DNA of 64,000 bases from Fen731 sp964481885 (GTDB lineage Bacteria; Actinomycetota; Humimicrobiia; Humimicrobiales; Humimicrobiaceae), in contig CAYZUS010000006.1 of assembly GCA_964481885.1 (NCBI GenBank), forward strand, positions 20,637-84,636, given 5' to 3'. The first letter of the stretch is position 1; every line of letters starts with the position of its first letter. The notes beneath the pieces were generated by a model, which was not told where the DNA came from, made no database searches, and was given only the letters and a program-made list of their open reading frames with translations. This document shows positions 25,917 to 34,704 of this stretch, piece after piece. The position numbers and the translations under genes were made by a program.

Positions 25917-26384
25917 TTATTTTGCAAAGGCCTTATACAGATTGGCCATTTCTATTGCTGTTAAGGCTGCCTGCCACCCGCTGTTTCCAAGTTTTGCCCC
26001 TGCCCTCTCTATGGCCTGTTCCAAAGTGTCCGGAGTAATTACGCCAAAGATAACAGGGAAGTCCATTGACATGTTTATCTGTGATATTCCCTTTACAACC
26101 TCGTTTGCAATATATGCATTGTGGGATGTGTCACCTTTTAATATTGCCCCGATGCATATAACGGCATCGTATTTTTTTGACTGAGCCATCATCTTTGCGG
26201 CAGACGGAATTTCGAATGCTCCCGGGACCCAGACAGCTTCAACACCTTCTTTGCTGCAGCCGTGCCGTGTAAGGCAGTCAATTGCTCCGTCCAGAAGCTT
26301 GGAAGTTATAAATTCATTGTACCTGCTTATAACTATCCCGAATTTTAGCCCTGTTGCGTCGAGCTTGCCTTCATAAGTTTTCAT
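25917..26384 (-). CDS. ribH: 6,7-dimethyl-8-ribityllumazine synthase
   Basis: Condenses the RibA-derived pyrimidine with dihydroxybutanone phosphate, the next-to-last step of riboflavin synthesis. 155 residues with GIVISRYNEFITSKLLDGA, VPGAFEIPSAAK, GAILKGDTSHNAYIANEV (catalytic His and phosphate-binding residues) and NSGWQAALTAIEM. RBS AAAGGAG is directly upstream. It is the last gene of the rib operon, 175 bases after ribBA. Confidence 0.96.
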   Translation of the reverse strand: MKTYEGKLDATGLKFGIVISRYNEFITSKLLDGAIDCLTRHGCSKEGVEAVWVPGAFEIPSAAKMMAQSKKYDAVICIGAILKGDTSHNAYIANEVVKGISQINMSMDFPVIFGVITPDTLEQAIERAGAKLGNSGWQAALTAIEMANLYKAFAK

Positions 26385-26559
26385 TTTTTCTCCTTTTGTT
26401 TAATAAAGTTGCTTTTTTATTTATATTTTTTTCCCGAAATATTATTTAGTAAAAAATATGTTGTAACAAAATTAATATTTTTTGTATCAGCGATGCTGCG
26501 TAATTTTATTGCACAAGCCTCTAAAGCATTTAAAAAATATTGAAACAACATGTTTATTA

Positions 26560-27756
26560 TTATTCTTTTTCAAAATCAAGCATGTGGTTTAGTTTCGCTT
26601 TTTTTGTCTTCAGATATTTAATATTATTTTCATTCGGGGGGATAATAATCGGCAGAATTTTTGTAATCTTTATTCCATACCCCTGAAGGCCCACTATTTT
26701 TTTCGGGTTATTAGTCAGGAGCTGTATTTTGGTCAGCCCCAGGTCAGAAAGAATCTGTGCCCCTATCCCGTAATCACGCATATCTGCTTCAAAGCCAAGC
26801 TCCAGGTTTGCTTCAACTGTATCCAGACCTTTGTCCTGAAGCTCATATGCTTTCATTTTATTGCACAGCCCGATTCCGCGGCCCTCCTGAGCCATATATA
26901 GTATGACTCCGTAGCCCTTTTTATTAATAAGGTTAAATGCTTCATCCAGTTGTTCTCCGCAATCGCACCTCTGTGAGCCGAAAGTGTCACCCGTAAGGCA
27001 CTGCGAATGCACTCTTACCGGCACATCGGGCTTGTCTTTAATTTCACCTTTTACAAAGGCTATATGTGTTTCAGAGTTAATGAGCGCCCTGTATGTTATT
27101 GTCTTAAAGACCCCCCATTTTGTGGGAAGAGCTATCTCTGAACATCTTTCAATTAATACTTCCTTTACTTTCCTGTACCTTATAAGCTCTTCAATGGTTA
27201 TTATTTTTAGGCCAAACTTGTTGGATAATTCTACAAGGTCCCCGAGCCTTGCTATTTCACCGTCATCTTTTATTATTTCACATATTATGCCGGCGGGATA
27301 AAGGCCGGCGATTCTTGCAAGGTCGACAGCAGCTTCAGTATGGCCCGCCCGCACAAGTACTCCTCCAGTCTGGGACTTAACCGGAAAAATATGTCCCGGC
27401 GCTTTAAAGGAAGAAGATTTTGAATCAGGGTTTACAAAAGAAGTTATGGTCATTACCTTATCATCTGCGGAGGCCCCGCTTCCTTTTTTTGCTGAAGCGT
27501 CAACAGACACAGCATTTACGGGGACAAGCCCGTCAAATCTTTCCTGCTCACATGGAAGATAGATAAAACTTTTCCCATGATTATTAAAAAAATTAACTGA
27601 CTCCTGGTGAGCCTTCTGGGCAGCCTGGAAAAATACGCCCTCATTATCTGAGGACCTGTCATCTACAATAATCAAGAGTTTTCCATTTTGCACATCTTTT
27701 ATTACTTCTTCAACTGAGTAAAATGTTTTTTTATTTAAAGAATCCATATTTTTCAA
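26560..27756 (-). CDS. ribBA: RibBA: dihydroxybutanone-phosphate synthase / GTP cyclohydrolase II
   Basis: 398 residues, two fused domains. The C-terminal RibA half is canonical: Zn-binding CLTGDTFGSQRCDCG, MAQEGRGIGLCNKMKAYELQ and LLTNNPKKI. The N-terminal RibB half keeps RAGHTEAAVDLARIAGLYPAG, but its metal-site motif reads DDRSSDNEGVF (residues 32-42) where the family has DDExRENEGDL, so an Arg, a Glu and an Asp of the active site are changed. The start is TTG 27756 or the ATG three codons later, behind GGAGAAG. It overlaps ribE by 26 bases. Moderately uncertain whether the RibB half is active. Confidence 0.92.
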   Translation of the reverse strand: MKNMDSLNKKTFYSVEEVIKDVQNGKLLIIVDDRSSDNEGVFFQAAQKAHQESVNFFNNHGKSFIYLPCEQERFDGLVPVNAVSVDASAKKGSGASADDKVMTITSFVNPDSKSSSFKAPGHIFPVKSQTGGVLVRAGHTEAAVDLARIAGLYPAGIICEIIKDDGEIARLGDLVELSNKFGLKIITIEELIRYRKVKEVLIERCSEIALPTKWGVFKTITYRALINSETHIAFVKGEIKDKPDVPVRVHSQCLTGDTFGSQRCDCGEQLDEAFNLINKKGYGVILYMAQEGRGIGLCNKMKAYELQDKGLDTVEANLELGFEADMRDYGIGAQILSDLGLTKIQLLTNNPKKIVGLQGYGIKITKILPIIIPPNENNIKYLKTKKAKLNHMLDFEKE

Positions 27757-28411
27757 GCTTCTCCTTTAATACTTCGTCTGATTGCATTTGTTTGATATTA
27801 GTATGCGCCTCATCTCCATCAGCGCCGCCATTAATTAACCGGTTTATATATCTCGAGAGCAAATCTATTTCCAGATTCAAAAGTTCCCCGGGTTTTTTAA
27901 TTTTCAGGCAGGTGTTTTCGTATGTATGGGGAATAATGGCCGCAGTAAAAAAATCCCTCTCGGTACTGGCAACTGTAAGGCTTATGCCGTCAACAGCTAC
28001 AGAGCCTTTGGCCGCAATATTTGCGCGGTACTGCAGCGGCAATTCCAGGGACAGCTCAAAGGAGCTTCCAATTTTTCTTATTCCCAGAAATTTTATTGCA
28101 GCATCGATGTGCCCTGTAACAAAGTGTCCGCCAAGCTTGTCTGAAAGCCTCAAAGAGTCTTCAAGGTTGACGGCGACACCGGACTTTGCCTGCCTGAAAG
28201 TCGTGGCGTTTAAAGTGCTGTAGGAAATGTCAGCTGCAAAACCTTCGCTGCTCAGGTTTTTAACTGTCAGGCAGCAGCCATTTACTGCTACAGAGTCGCC
28301 GATGCAAAGGCCCGGACGTATCACGCTGCATGAAATTGCAAGCTCTTTGCTTTCATGCCCGTCCCTTACAGCAGTGATTTTACCGGTTTCTTTAATTATG
28401 CCTGTAAACAT
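27731..28411 (-). CDS. ribE: Riboflavin synthase alpha subunit
   Basis: Dismutates two lumazines into riboflavin. 226 residues from the canonical MFTGIIKETG start at 28411 (an in-frame upstream start is not conserved). Two lumazine-binding repeats: GDSVAVNGCCLTV in the first and GSVAVDGISLTV in the second, with LGGHFVTGHID between. A C-terminal tail of about 25 residues goes beyond the usual length and covers the overlap with ribBA. Confidence 0.95.
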   Translation of the reverse strand: MFTGIIKETGKITAVRDGHESKELAISCSVIRPGLCIGDSVAVNGCCLTVKNLSSEGFAADISYSTLNATTFRQAKSGVAVNLEDSLRLSDKLGGHFVTGHIDAAIKFLGIRKIGSSFELSLELPLQYRANIAAKGSVAVDGISLTVASTERDFFTAAIIPHTYENTCLKIKKPGELLNLEIDLLSRYINRLINGGADGDEAHTNIKQMQSDEVLKEKLEKYGFFK

Positions 28412-28650
28412 CCAATCTCCCGCGCGCCTGCATTTTAAACTGCTGCAAGCCCGCTTTAAATCCAAACCTTTTTATAAAATTATTCAAACAAGCTTGTTTT
28501 ACTTATACTCCGCACAAGCCTGCCTGCCAAATCAATTCTTTTATTCGCTTTATTTACACTCTGCAAGAGATTCTTTTGCTAAAACAATGCTTTAGACTGT
28601 TTTGTTTTCGTTCCGCACAAGCCTGCCTCCTGCTTTTGCTTAATCTTCAA
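28412..28650 (-). repeat. ribD-ribE spacer with a 16-base direct repeat
   Basis: CCGCACAAGCCTGCCT occurs at 28510-28525 and 28613-28628. The spacer is unusually long for an operon; no ORF supported. Confidence 0.5.
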
Positions 28651-30012
28651 TCAGTCCGAAACGACTGTCGGGAAGACTCCTGCCTTAGGGTAAGCGGTTA
28701 TGAAAATATCGCTGCCCACTCTTTTTATCCTGTCAAAATCCATCTGTATTATATCCTCCATTTCAGATATGCCCAGGCCTGAAAACATACTAAACGGACT
28801 GTCGCCCCCGATTATCTTTGGAGCAATAAAAAAATAAAACTTGTCAGCAAGTTTGTGCCTAATAAACTCTGCCATAAGTGAAGGTCCCGATTCCACAAGC
28901 ACCGAAGTTATCTCATAGCTTGCGTAAAGTATTTCCAGCACTTCTTTAAGGTCAAGATATGTGAGCTTTTCACCTGTACCGGCCGAATCGTCTGCGTTGA
29001 CTGGAAAATCTTGCCCGCTTGCTTTCAGGATATCTATACCGGCCTTTTTGAGATAATCTTCTTTTTCGGTGTCAATTATTTTGCCGGCACCGGTAAATAT
29101 TATTGTCTTTATTGCAGAAGCTGTTTTTACAATATTAGAATCTCTGCTGATGCGCAAACCGGAATCCAGGATAACACGGAAAAATTTCTTGTCAATCAAA
29201 GAGGTTTTTGTGGCAGTTCCAACCCCGGGCGCCAGTTTTAAATTTCCACCCAAATTACTCAAATTATTCGGGCATACATCCATGTTTTTATTTAATTCCT
29301 GAAAAAAATCCCTGGAATAAAGCTCTTTGTTTTTATTTTGCGGTATGTATCTCGGATAAAGCAGGGGATCATCTTCAATTACAGTATTTATACCGGTAAG
29401 GATACAATCATGCCTGTATCTGATTTTCTGGACGTTCTCTCTTGCAGCTCCGGAAGTTATCCACTTTGACTTTCTATTCTTTAGAGCTGTCTTTCCATCC
29501 ATGCTTGAAGCAATTTTTAATGCCACAAAAGGCATTTTGCTTTTTACAGATTTAAAAAACACTTCGTTCTGCTTTGAAATGATATCTTCAAACAATCCTT
29601 CCCTTGTCCTGATTCCAGCCTTTTTTAGCAGCTCAACACCTCTTCCGTTTATCCTGGGATTTGGATCAACGCTTCCGATGATAATCTCGCCAAATCTGTG
29701 TCTTATCAGCGCATCAGTGCAGGGAGGCGTCCGCCCAAATATCGCACAAGGCTCAAGAGTTACATACATTTTTGAGCCCTCAAGCAGGCCAGTGTCCCGA
29801 CAGGCATTTATTGCTTCAATTTCTGCATGAGGATTTCCGGCTTTTGTATGAAATCCGGTTGAAATGATTTTATCGTCCTTGACAATAACAGCTCCCACCA
29901 AAGGATTGGGGCCGGTTTCCCCAGCTGCCTTTTCGGCAAGGTTTATTGCAAGCTTCATGTACTTTTTATCAGCTTCCGAGAAGCCCTGTCTGTTTTTATC
30001 AGTTCCTGTCAT
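28651..30012 (-). CDS. ribD: Bifunctional riboflavin deaminase/reductase
   Basis: About 453 residues. The N-terminal deaminase has NPHAEIEA and LEPCAIFGRTPPCTDA (Zn-binding His, Cys, Cys and catalytic Glu); the C-terminal reductase has ALKIASSMDGKTA, SKWITSGAAR and LVESGPSLMAEF. It is about 90 residues longer than typical RibD because of an insertion around 215-290. It is the first gene after the FMN riboswitch. The start is uncertain: GTG 30015 or the adjacent ATG 30012; no strong RBS is seen. Confidence 0.95.
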   Translation of the reverse strand: MTGTDKNRQGFSEADKKYMKLAINLAEKAAGETGPNPLVGAVIVKDDKIISTGFHTKAGNPHAEIEAINACRDTGLLEGSKMYVTLEPCAIFGRTPPCTDALIRHRFGEIIIGSVDPNPRINGRGVELLKKAGIRTREGLFEDIISKQNEVFFKSVKSKMPFVALKIASSMDGKTALKNRKSKWITSGAARENVQKIRYRHDCILTGINTVIEDDPLLYPRYIPQNKNKELYSRDFFQELNKNMDVCPNNLSNLGGNLKLAPGVGTATKTSLIDKKFFRVILDSGLRISRDSNIVKTASAIKTIIFTGAGKIIDTEKEDYLKKAGIDILKASGQDFPVNADDSAGTGEKLTYLDLKEVLEILYASYEITSVLVESGPSLMAEFIRHKLADKFYFFIAPKIIGGDSPFSMFSGLGISEMEDIIQMDFDRIKRVGSDIFITAYPKAGVFPTVVSD

Positions 30013-30233
30013 CACTTTTATTTTTGAGTTATATGACTTTATCTATTTTATCCATACCCATAATTCTTAAGAATTATCCCGAAAAATACCCGAAACCTGC
30101 AACCGTGAACCTGGCAAGCCCAATTGTCTCCATAAGAACAGCCTTCTAATATGTAATGGTAAAAAACAATGTCTCAGCGATCTGCTGTTTTTCAACTGTA
30201 ACTCTTTCCGTTAATAATTGGCCCGCACATAAA

Positions 30234-30266
30234 AAAACGAAAAGCCATGGAAAAAATCCATGGCTT
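30234..30266 (-). terminator. Riboswitch-associated intrinsic terminator
   Basis: On the minus strand AAGCCATGG, a short AT loop, CCATGGCTT, then TTCG and seven T. It lies 35 bases after the FMN riboswitch and 220 bases before ribD, as expected for transcription attenuation. Confidence 0.85.
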
Positions 30267-30301
30267 AAAACAAATAAAACATTATTCATTAAGTCATAAA
30301 T

Positions 30302-30424
30302 TTTCTCCCATCCAGACTTTAACTGTCGGTCTTAGAATTTAACTAAGTCAACCCTTCAGGACCAGATCCTTGCAAAGGCTTGCGGACTTTACCGCCGGTA
30401 GGGAATTACACCCGACCTCGAAAA
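30302..30424 (-). promoter_or_regulatory. FMN riboswitch (RFN element)
   Basis: Read on the minus strand it shows the RFN conserved blocks: CGGGTGTAATTCCCTACCGG, CGGTAAAGTCCGC, a GATCTGGT block, then GACCGACAG and GTCTGGATGGGAGAA. The first and last blocks can close the P1 stem. FMN binding should favour the downstream terminator and lower ribD-ribE-ribBA-ribH expression. Confidence 0.95.
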
Positions 30425-30569
30425 TCATTTATCTTACTTGAGTTAAAATTATAACAAATAATATTATATAAAAAAACAATATATTTATCCGGCTGCAAAT
30501 GCCGGTTACCACAAGTCAGGACTTGTCAGCATACACTCAAAACCAGAAACTTTTTATTTACCACAACAA

Positions 30570-31307
30570 TTACTTTGCTTCATCAGCAAGTTTTTGGAGA
30601 GGTTCTTTCAATATAATAAATTCCACTCCCTTTCGGGTAGCATAATCTTTAATTATTTCACCCGGATCAGCAATCTTTTCATTTAGTATGTTTTCCACGT
30701 CTTCTGCTTTTACACCCCAGCTCAAAAGTTCTTCAAAAGTTGTGCTTCCTTTGATAGTTTTATCAGCTGTTTCACTCACGGCCTGCTCAGCAGTGGTCTC
30801 CGTCTGTACTGATACATCCACCATATCAACCGAGTGGGTTTCCAGATACTGCAGCTGCTCCTCAGAAAGAGCTGCTTTTTCTTTCAGGATACTTACTGCC
30901 GGTTTAAGAAAATATGTTTCTTCTTCAACAGAATAAGGCAGGCCTTTATACAAAGCAACAAAATACCTGACAGTTCCAGTACCCACTTCCTTGCCTTCTT
31001 CAGAAAGAGAAGCATAAATATTTTCCAGCTCTTTAACCTCGAAAGAAGCATATAGCGCAGGATCTTTCAGACCAAAAGCTTTCCCGATATCCTCCAGCGG
31101 AATTTCAAATGTATTATGGATATCATCAAACGTATAGGAGCCCTTGATATCTGCTGGGTTATATTGCCCTGAGAATTCTCCATCTGTAAATTTTGCAGGA
31201 ACCTTTTCTGTGGTTGTTACCCAAAGGCCCGTAAAAGAGGTTACAGCGATACTTATAAAGATTACAGAAATTATTACAATTGCAACGTACAAGGATTTTA
31301 TTTTCAC
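30570..31307 (-). CDS. Membrane-anchored protein with two IKGS-TF repeats
   Basis: 245 residues with one N-terminal membrane segment (about 7-29). Family not firmly recognised. It contains two related motifs: IKGSYTF (54-60), followed by DDIHNTFEIPLEDIGKAF, and IKGSTTF (185-191), followed by EELLSWGVKAEDVENIL. I have a memory of similar motifs in proteins tied to membrane 4Fe-4S proteins. The GTG start overlaps the polyferredoxin stop by 4 bases (GTGA), so the two are translationally coupled and probably partner outside the membrane. Confidence 0.55.
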   Translation of the reverse strand: MKIKSLYVAIVIISVIFISIAVTSFTGLWVTTTEKVPAKFTDGEFSGQYNPADIKGSYTFDDIHNTFEIPLEDIGKAFGLKDPALYASFEVKELENIYASLSEEGKEVGTGTVRYFVALYKGLPYSVEEETYFLKPAVSILKEKAALSEEQLQYLETHSVDMVDVSVQTETTAEQAVSETADKTIKGSTTFEELLSWGVKAEDVENILNEKIADPGEIIKDYATRKGVEFIILKEPLQKLADEAK

Positions 31308-32179
31308 GCTTTTTTCCCCCTTTTTATTGAAAATTCCACTGTATCAGTTACAGGACATGAAAACTCTGAAGTACAATTCATGCACGAAATGCACTGATGG
31401 CTGCGTACGGTTCTATCGGTGGATACGGATATATTCATTGGGCAGACCTCATCGCACTTTTTACAGTCTATGCAGGTAGATACACTTCTTCTTATTTTAA
31501 AAACTCTGAAAAAGTTAAATATGCCCAGCAATGCTCCGTAAGGGCAAATATATTTGCAATATGGGCGGTCCACAAATAGTGAAAGAATGATTGTGGCCCC
31601 GAGGAATATGAACGCTCCGACTGCAACCTCCCCGGTCCAGAAGTTAAAAAGAGCATAATACGGGTCAATAGTCTGAAACATCAGCTTTGCTGTAGTTGCG
31701 GTCATATACACGACCAGTATCAGTGTAATATATCGCAAGTACCTTAAATATTTATCAAGTTTTAAGGGCACAAAATGATTGTATCTCTTTTTAAATATTT
31801 TTTTGCCGATTTTTGACAGCCACTCCTGAAAGGTTCCAAAAGGGCATACCCAGCCGCAAATCACGGGTCCGAAAAAAATAGCAAGAAAAAAAGCAATCAG
31901 CATCAGTATAAAAGATGATGAGTGTATTTTTTGTACAAAAGTTCCGACAGCAGCAAAGTTATAAATAGAAACTACCCCGCCAAAGGGACATATGGCATGA
32001 AGAGAAGCGGTTGAAAGAAAGGGGATGCCCCAGCCATATCCTGTTAACATTACATTTATTGTAATGAGCGCAACCAGTGAAAAGAAAAATATCTGTACTG
32101 CCATTCTGTACCACGGTTTGGACTTTTTAGTCTTTTTTACCGTACGCGCCGTATTTGTTTCTGAATTTTCAAGCCGCAA
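31304..32179 (-). CDS. Membrane polyferredoxin (NapH/NosR/CcoG-like)
   Basis: 291 residues. Four to five membrane helices carry the cytoplasmic CPFGG and GWVCPFGTFQ motifs and KYICPYGALLG typical of NapH/NosR-type proteins; the C-terminus has two clusters, CIDCKKCDEVCP and CISCMNCTSEFSCP (the last Cys spaced by five). TTG start behind AGAGGGGGAA. It probably moves electrons between a membrane carrier and a soluble or extracytoplasmic partner, with the downstream coupled gene. No Nap, Nos or Cco enzyme is in the window. Confidence 0.85.
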   Translation of the reverse strand: MRLENSETNTARTVKKTKKSKPWYRMAVQIFFFSLVALITINVMLTGYGWGIPFLSTASLHAICPFGGVVSIYNFAAVGTFVQKIHSSSFILMLIAFFLAIFFGPVICGWVCPFGTFQEWLSKIGKKIFKKRYNHFVPLKLDKYLRYLRYITLILVVYMTATTAKLMFQTIDPYYALFNFWTGEVAVGAFIFLGATIILSLFVDRPYCKYICPYGALLGIFNFFRVFKIRRSVSTCIDCKKCDEVCPMNISVSTDRTVRSHQCISCMNCTSEFSCPVTDTVEFSIKRGKKA

Positions 32180-32455
32180 AGTTTCCCCCTCTGTTTATTC
32201 TGATTTTTATTTTTTTAGGATTTACCAACACTTGTAACGTATTATTTCCGCCAAGCGTTACATTTAAGGAAAATAATATCAAATTATTTTTATACTGCTG
32301 AAGTGAAAATTATTAAAATGACGCGCCATCAGGCAAAAAGATGGCTAAAAAATTTTATAAAAATAATAAATTAAACACCTCTATCTGTTAATTATCTGGT
32401 AAAATATAAAACATTGGTTTTGTAAAACCGATTTATATTTTGAGGTAAAAAATTT

Positions 32456-33160
32456 ATGCAGAAAACAAATGACACTGGGCGCTACAGGATCGCAGCTTCT
32501 TTTCTGGATTGTGACTTTTTGAATTTTGGAAGCGAGATCAAAAAAGCCGAAAATCTTGGTATTGAAATACTTCACCTGGATGTTATGGATGGCAGCTTTG
32601 TTGAGAACATAAGCATCGGGCAGCCGGTTATAAGGCAGATAAGAAAAGCCACAGAGCTGTTTCTTGATGTTCACCTGATGATAAAAAATCCGGACAGGCA
32701 TCTTGACAGCTTTATCGGATGCGGCGCCGATCTTATATGTGTACATGCAGAAGAGTGCCCTCATCTTTCCTGGACGCTTAATCATATAAAGCAATCCGGA
32801 TTAAAGGCAGCAGTGGCATTAAATCCGTCAACACCCCTTTCGGCAATAGAAAATGTTCTGTGTTATCTTGACATGGTTCTGTTAATGACTGTAAATCCTG
32901 GTTTTGGCGGCCAGAAATTCCTGTACGAGATGATTTTTAAGATAGAAAAGTTAAAGGGAATGTTACAGGATTATGCAAAATACACCCATGATTACAGGAG
33001 TATTGACATCCAGGTCGACGGGGGAATCAATCCGGACACTGCCGCAGATGTAGTTAAGTCCGGTGCCAACATACTTGTTCTTGGTTCTGCATTATTTAAA
33101 TCAGATAATCCGGAGGAAATCATAAAAAAAGTCAGCAACTGTTTTTTACAGGTGACATAA
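32456..33160 (+). CDS. rpe: Ribulose-phosphate 3-epimerase
   Basis: Interconverts ribulose-5-P and xylulose-5-P. 234 residues, TIM barrel with ILHLDVMDGSFVENISIG, FLDVHLMIKNPDRH, LLMTVNPGFGGQKF and IQVDGGINPDTA, which hold the metal and catalytic Asp and His residues. The N-terminal motif is AASFLDCDF rather than PSILSADF, a mild divergence. RBS TTGAGGT. Stands alone, divergent from the polyferredoxin operon. Confidence 0.93.
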   Translation: MQKTNDTGRYRIAASFLDCDFLNFGSEIKKAENLGIEILHLDVMDGSFVENISIGQPVIRQIRKATELFLDVHLMIKNPDRHLDSFIGCGADLICVHAEECPHLSWTLNHIKQSGLKAAVALNPSTPLSAIENVLCYLDMVLLMTVNPGFGGQKFLYEMIFKIEKLKGMLQDYAKYTHDYRSIDIQVDGGINPDTAADVVKSGANILVLGSALFKSDNPEEIIKKVSNCFLQVT

Positions 33161-33393
33161 ATTAAAACTATATATTAAAAAACTGCTTTTAAGGTTTTAT
33201 TATCCATATCCTGACCATACTTATAAAATCCAACTTTGGTTGCCCGGAATTAAAATAGCCTGGATTCTAATTGCAGGACAGCTTTATAGAACAGGTCCGG
33301 GTTGTCCGGAACCATAACGACCGGCTTTTGGTATTTATAAATTTGACTGATAACTCCAGGAAAAATATCTGCAATTTATATAAAGGAGGACTT

Positions 33394-33960
33394 ATGACTG
33401 TAACAAAAAAAATTCAAAACCTTATCCTTCCTCTGCCTGTTACGCTTGCAACACACAGGGCCAAAAAAGGGGACGAAAGTACTGATAATATAATTTCTCT
33501 GTCCTGGGTTGGAATCGTTGAGCATCATCCCAATATGGTAAATATTGTAATCGGCAGGGGAAAATATTCTGCACAGACAATTGCTGAAAGAAAAGAATTC
33601 GGGCTTTGCATCGCATCAGTGGAATTAATGGAGCAGGTTGACAGATGCGGGTATACGCATGGCAGCAAGGTGGATAAATTTAAAATGGCCGGGTTTACAA
33701 AAATGCCGGCTGAAAAAATCGATGTTTCACTTATAGCAGAGTGCCCGATTTGCCTTGAATGTATTGTGTCGGAAATTGTTCCAATGAAAACCCATGATAT
33801 ATTTCTTGCAGAAGTAGTTGCCTCACATATTAACCCTGTTTTTTTAAACGAAAAGGAGGAGCCTGACCTTTCAAAAATGAACATCCTGTGTTATGCAAAT
33901 GACCAATATTGGGCAATGGGAGATAAGCTTCAGGACCTATATTATTCAAAAAAATCCTGA
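33394..33960 (+). CDS. Flavin reductase-like FMN-binding split-barrel protein
   Basis: 188 residues from ATG 33394, chosen for TAAAGGAGG directly upstream; the open frame continues 41 codons further 5' from a TTG but without a ribosome site. Motifs: LPLPVTLATHRAKKG, SLSWVGIVEHHPNMVNI, GRGKYSAQTIAERKEFGLCI and GYTHGSKVDKF, as in flavin reductase domain proteins of anaerobes (flavoredoxin-like). Probably binds FMN and transfers electrons. Confidence 0.88.
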   Translation: MTVTKKIQNLILPLPVTLATHRAKKGDESTDNIISLSWVGIVEHHPNMVNIVIGRGKYSAQTIAERKEFGLCIASVELMEQVDRCGYTHGSKVDKFKMAGFTKMPAEKIDVSLIAECPICLECIVSEIVPMKTHDIFLAEVVASHINPVFLNEKEEPDLSKMNILCYANDQYWAMGDKLQDLYYSKKS

Positions 33961-34130
33961 AACCAAGCCGGTTAAAACCAAAAGGGTCTTAACCAAAGGG
34001 ATTAAAACAAAAAGGCGCGCCATAACCCAAAGAGGCAAAACCAAAGAAATACAAAAAAATAAAGCGTCATAACCAAAATGATTTAAAACCAAGGAAGCCT
34101 AAAACCAAATCGGTTAAAACCAAAAAAAGA
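33957..34130 (+). repeat. Degenerate AACCAAA repeat array
   Basis: Immediately after the flavin reductase stop, about ten copies of AACCAAA or close variants occur every 14-20 bases over 170 bases. The first and last copies are preceded by GGTTAA, giving the small palindrome GGTTAAAACC. No ORF. It makes up most of the 310-base gap to the ferredoxin gene. Confidence 0.65.
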
Positions 34131-34137
34131 CAAAAAA

Positions 34138-34166
34138 ATAGTCCTGTAAAAACAGGACTATTTTTT
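34138..34166. terminator. Bidirectional intrinsic terminator
   Basis: ATAGTCCTGT / ACAGGACTAT (34138-34147, 34152-34161) with a 4-base loop, T6 on the right and A7 on the left. It serves the flavin reductase (+) and the ferredoxin (-). Confidence 0.88.
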
Positions 34167-34270
34167 AAATTAGATAAATATCTTTATTCAATAAATCATG
34201 TTAATGGATTCGCCGGCCGTAAAAAAAACAAACCACAATCCACTACACTGACAATTAAAAGGAAATCTTA

Positions 34271-34462
34271 TCAGTCAGTTATAATAGCTTCTGACGGACA
34301 GCTCTCCACCGCTTCCTGAATGCATTCTTCATCATATTCGTCGTAATCAGTTTTGATTAGAACGGCGATGTCTTTATCTTCATCCATTTTGAATATGTCT
34401 GGACAAGTCTCTTCGCAAAGACCGCAACCCGTACAGAGTTCCTCATCAATTCTTACTTCCAT
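34271..34462 (-). CDS. Single-cluster ferredoxin
   Basis: 63 residues, acidic. CTGCGLCEETCPDIF holds three cluster ligands plus one more, and the C-terminal SCPSEAI supplies the partner Cys, as in monocluster [4Fe-4S] ferredoxins of Thermotoga/Desulfovibrio type. Soluble electron carrier. GAAAGGAAATG is a good RBS. It could serve the membrane complexes in this window, but there is no direct evidence. Confidence 0.93.
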   Translation of the reverse strand: MEVRIDEELCTGCGLCEETCPDIFKMDEDKDIAVLIKTDYDEYDEECIQEAVESCPSEAIITD

Positions 34463-34704
34463 TTACATTTCCTTTCTACTGTCTTAAATTGGTTCCAAAG
34501 GTTAAGTATTTTCCTATATAGCAAAATAAAGCGAAATATACAAGAAATTTAAATTTAATTCAACAAAAAATTTTAAAATATTTTGAAAAGTATTTTTGTC
34601 TGAATACTTATATTTTTAAAAATAATACATTATTTAATAAAAATATGTGTTATATTTAATGTGATTATTTTATTGATTAAAATTCAGGGAATTTTGAGAC
34701 TCTT

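Noticed and set aside
30234..30266. Mobile element terminal repeat
   Set aside because: The inverted repeat is short, followed by a T run on the minus strand and sits right after the FMN riboswitch; it is a terminator.
33271..33393. 41-codon N-terminal extension of the flavin reductase
   Set aside because: TTG start without ribosome site, sequence not like the family, and a near-perfect Shine-Dalgarno precedes ATG 33394.
33957..34130. CRISPR-like or rho-independent array
   Set aside because: Copies are only seven bases, spacing is irregular and no cas genes occur.
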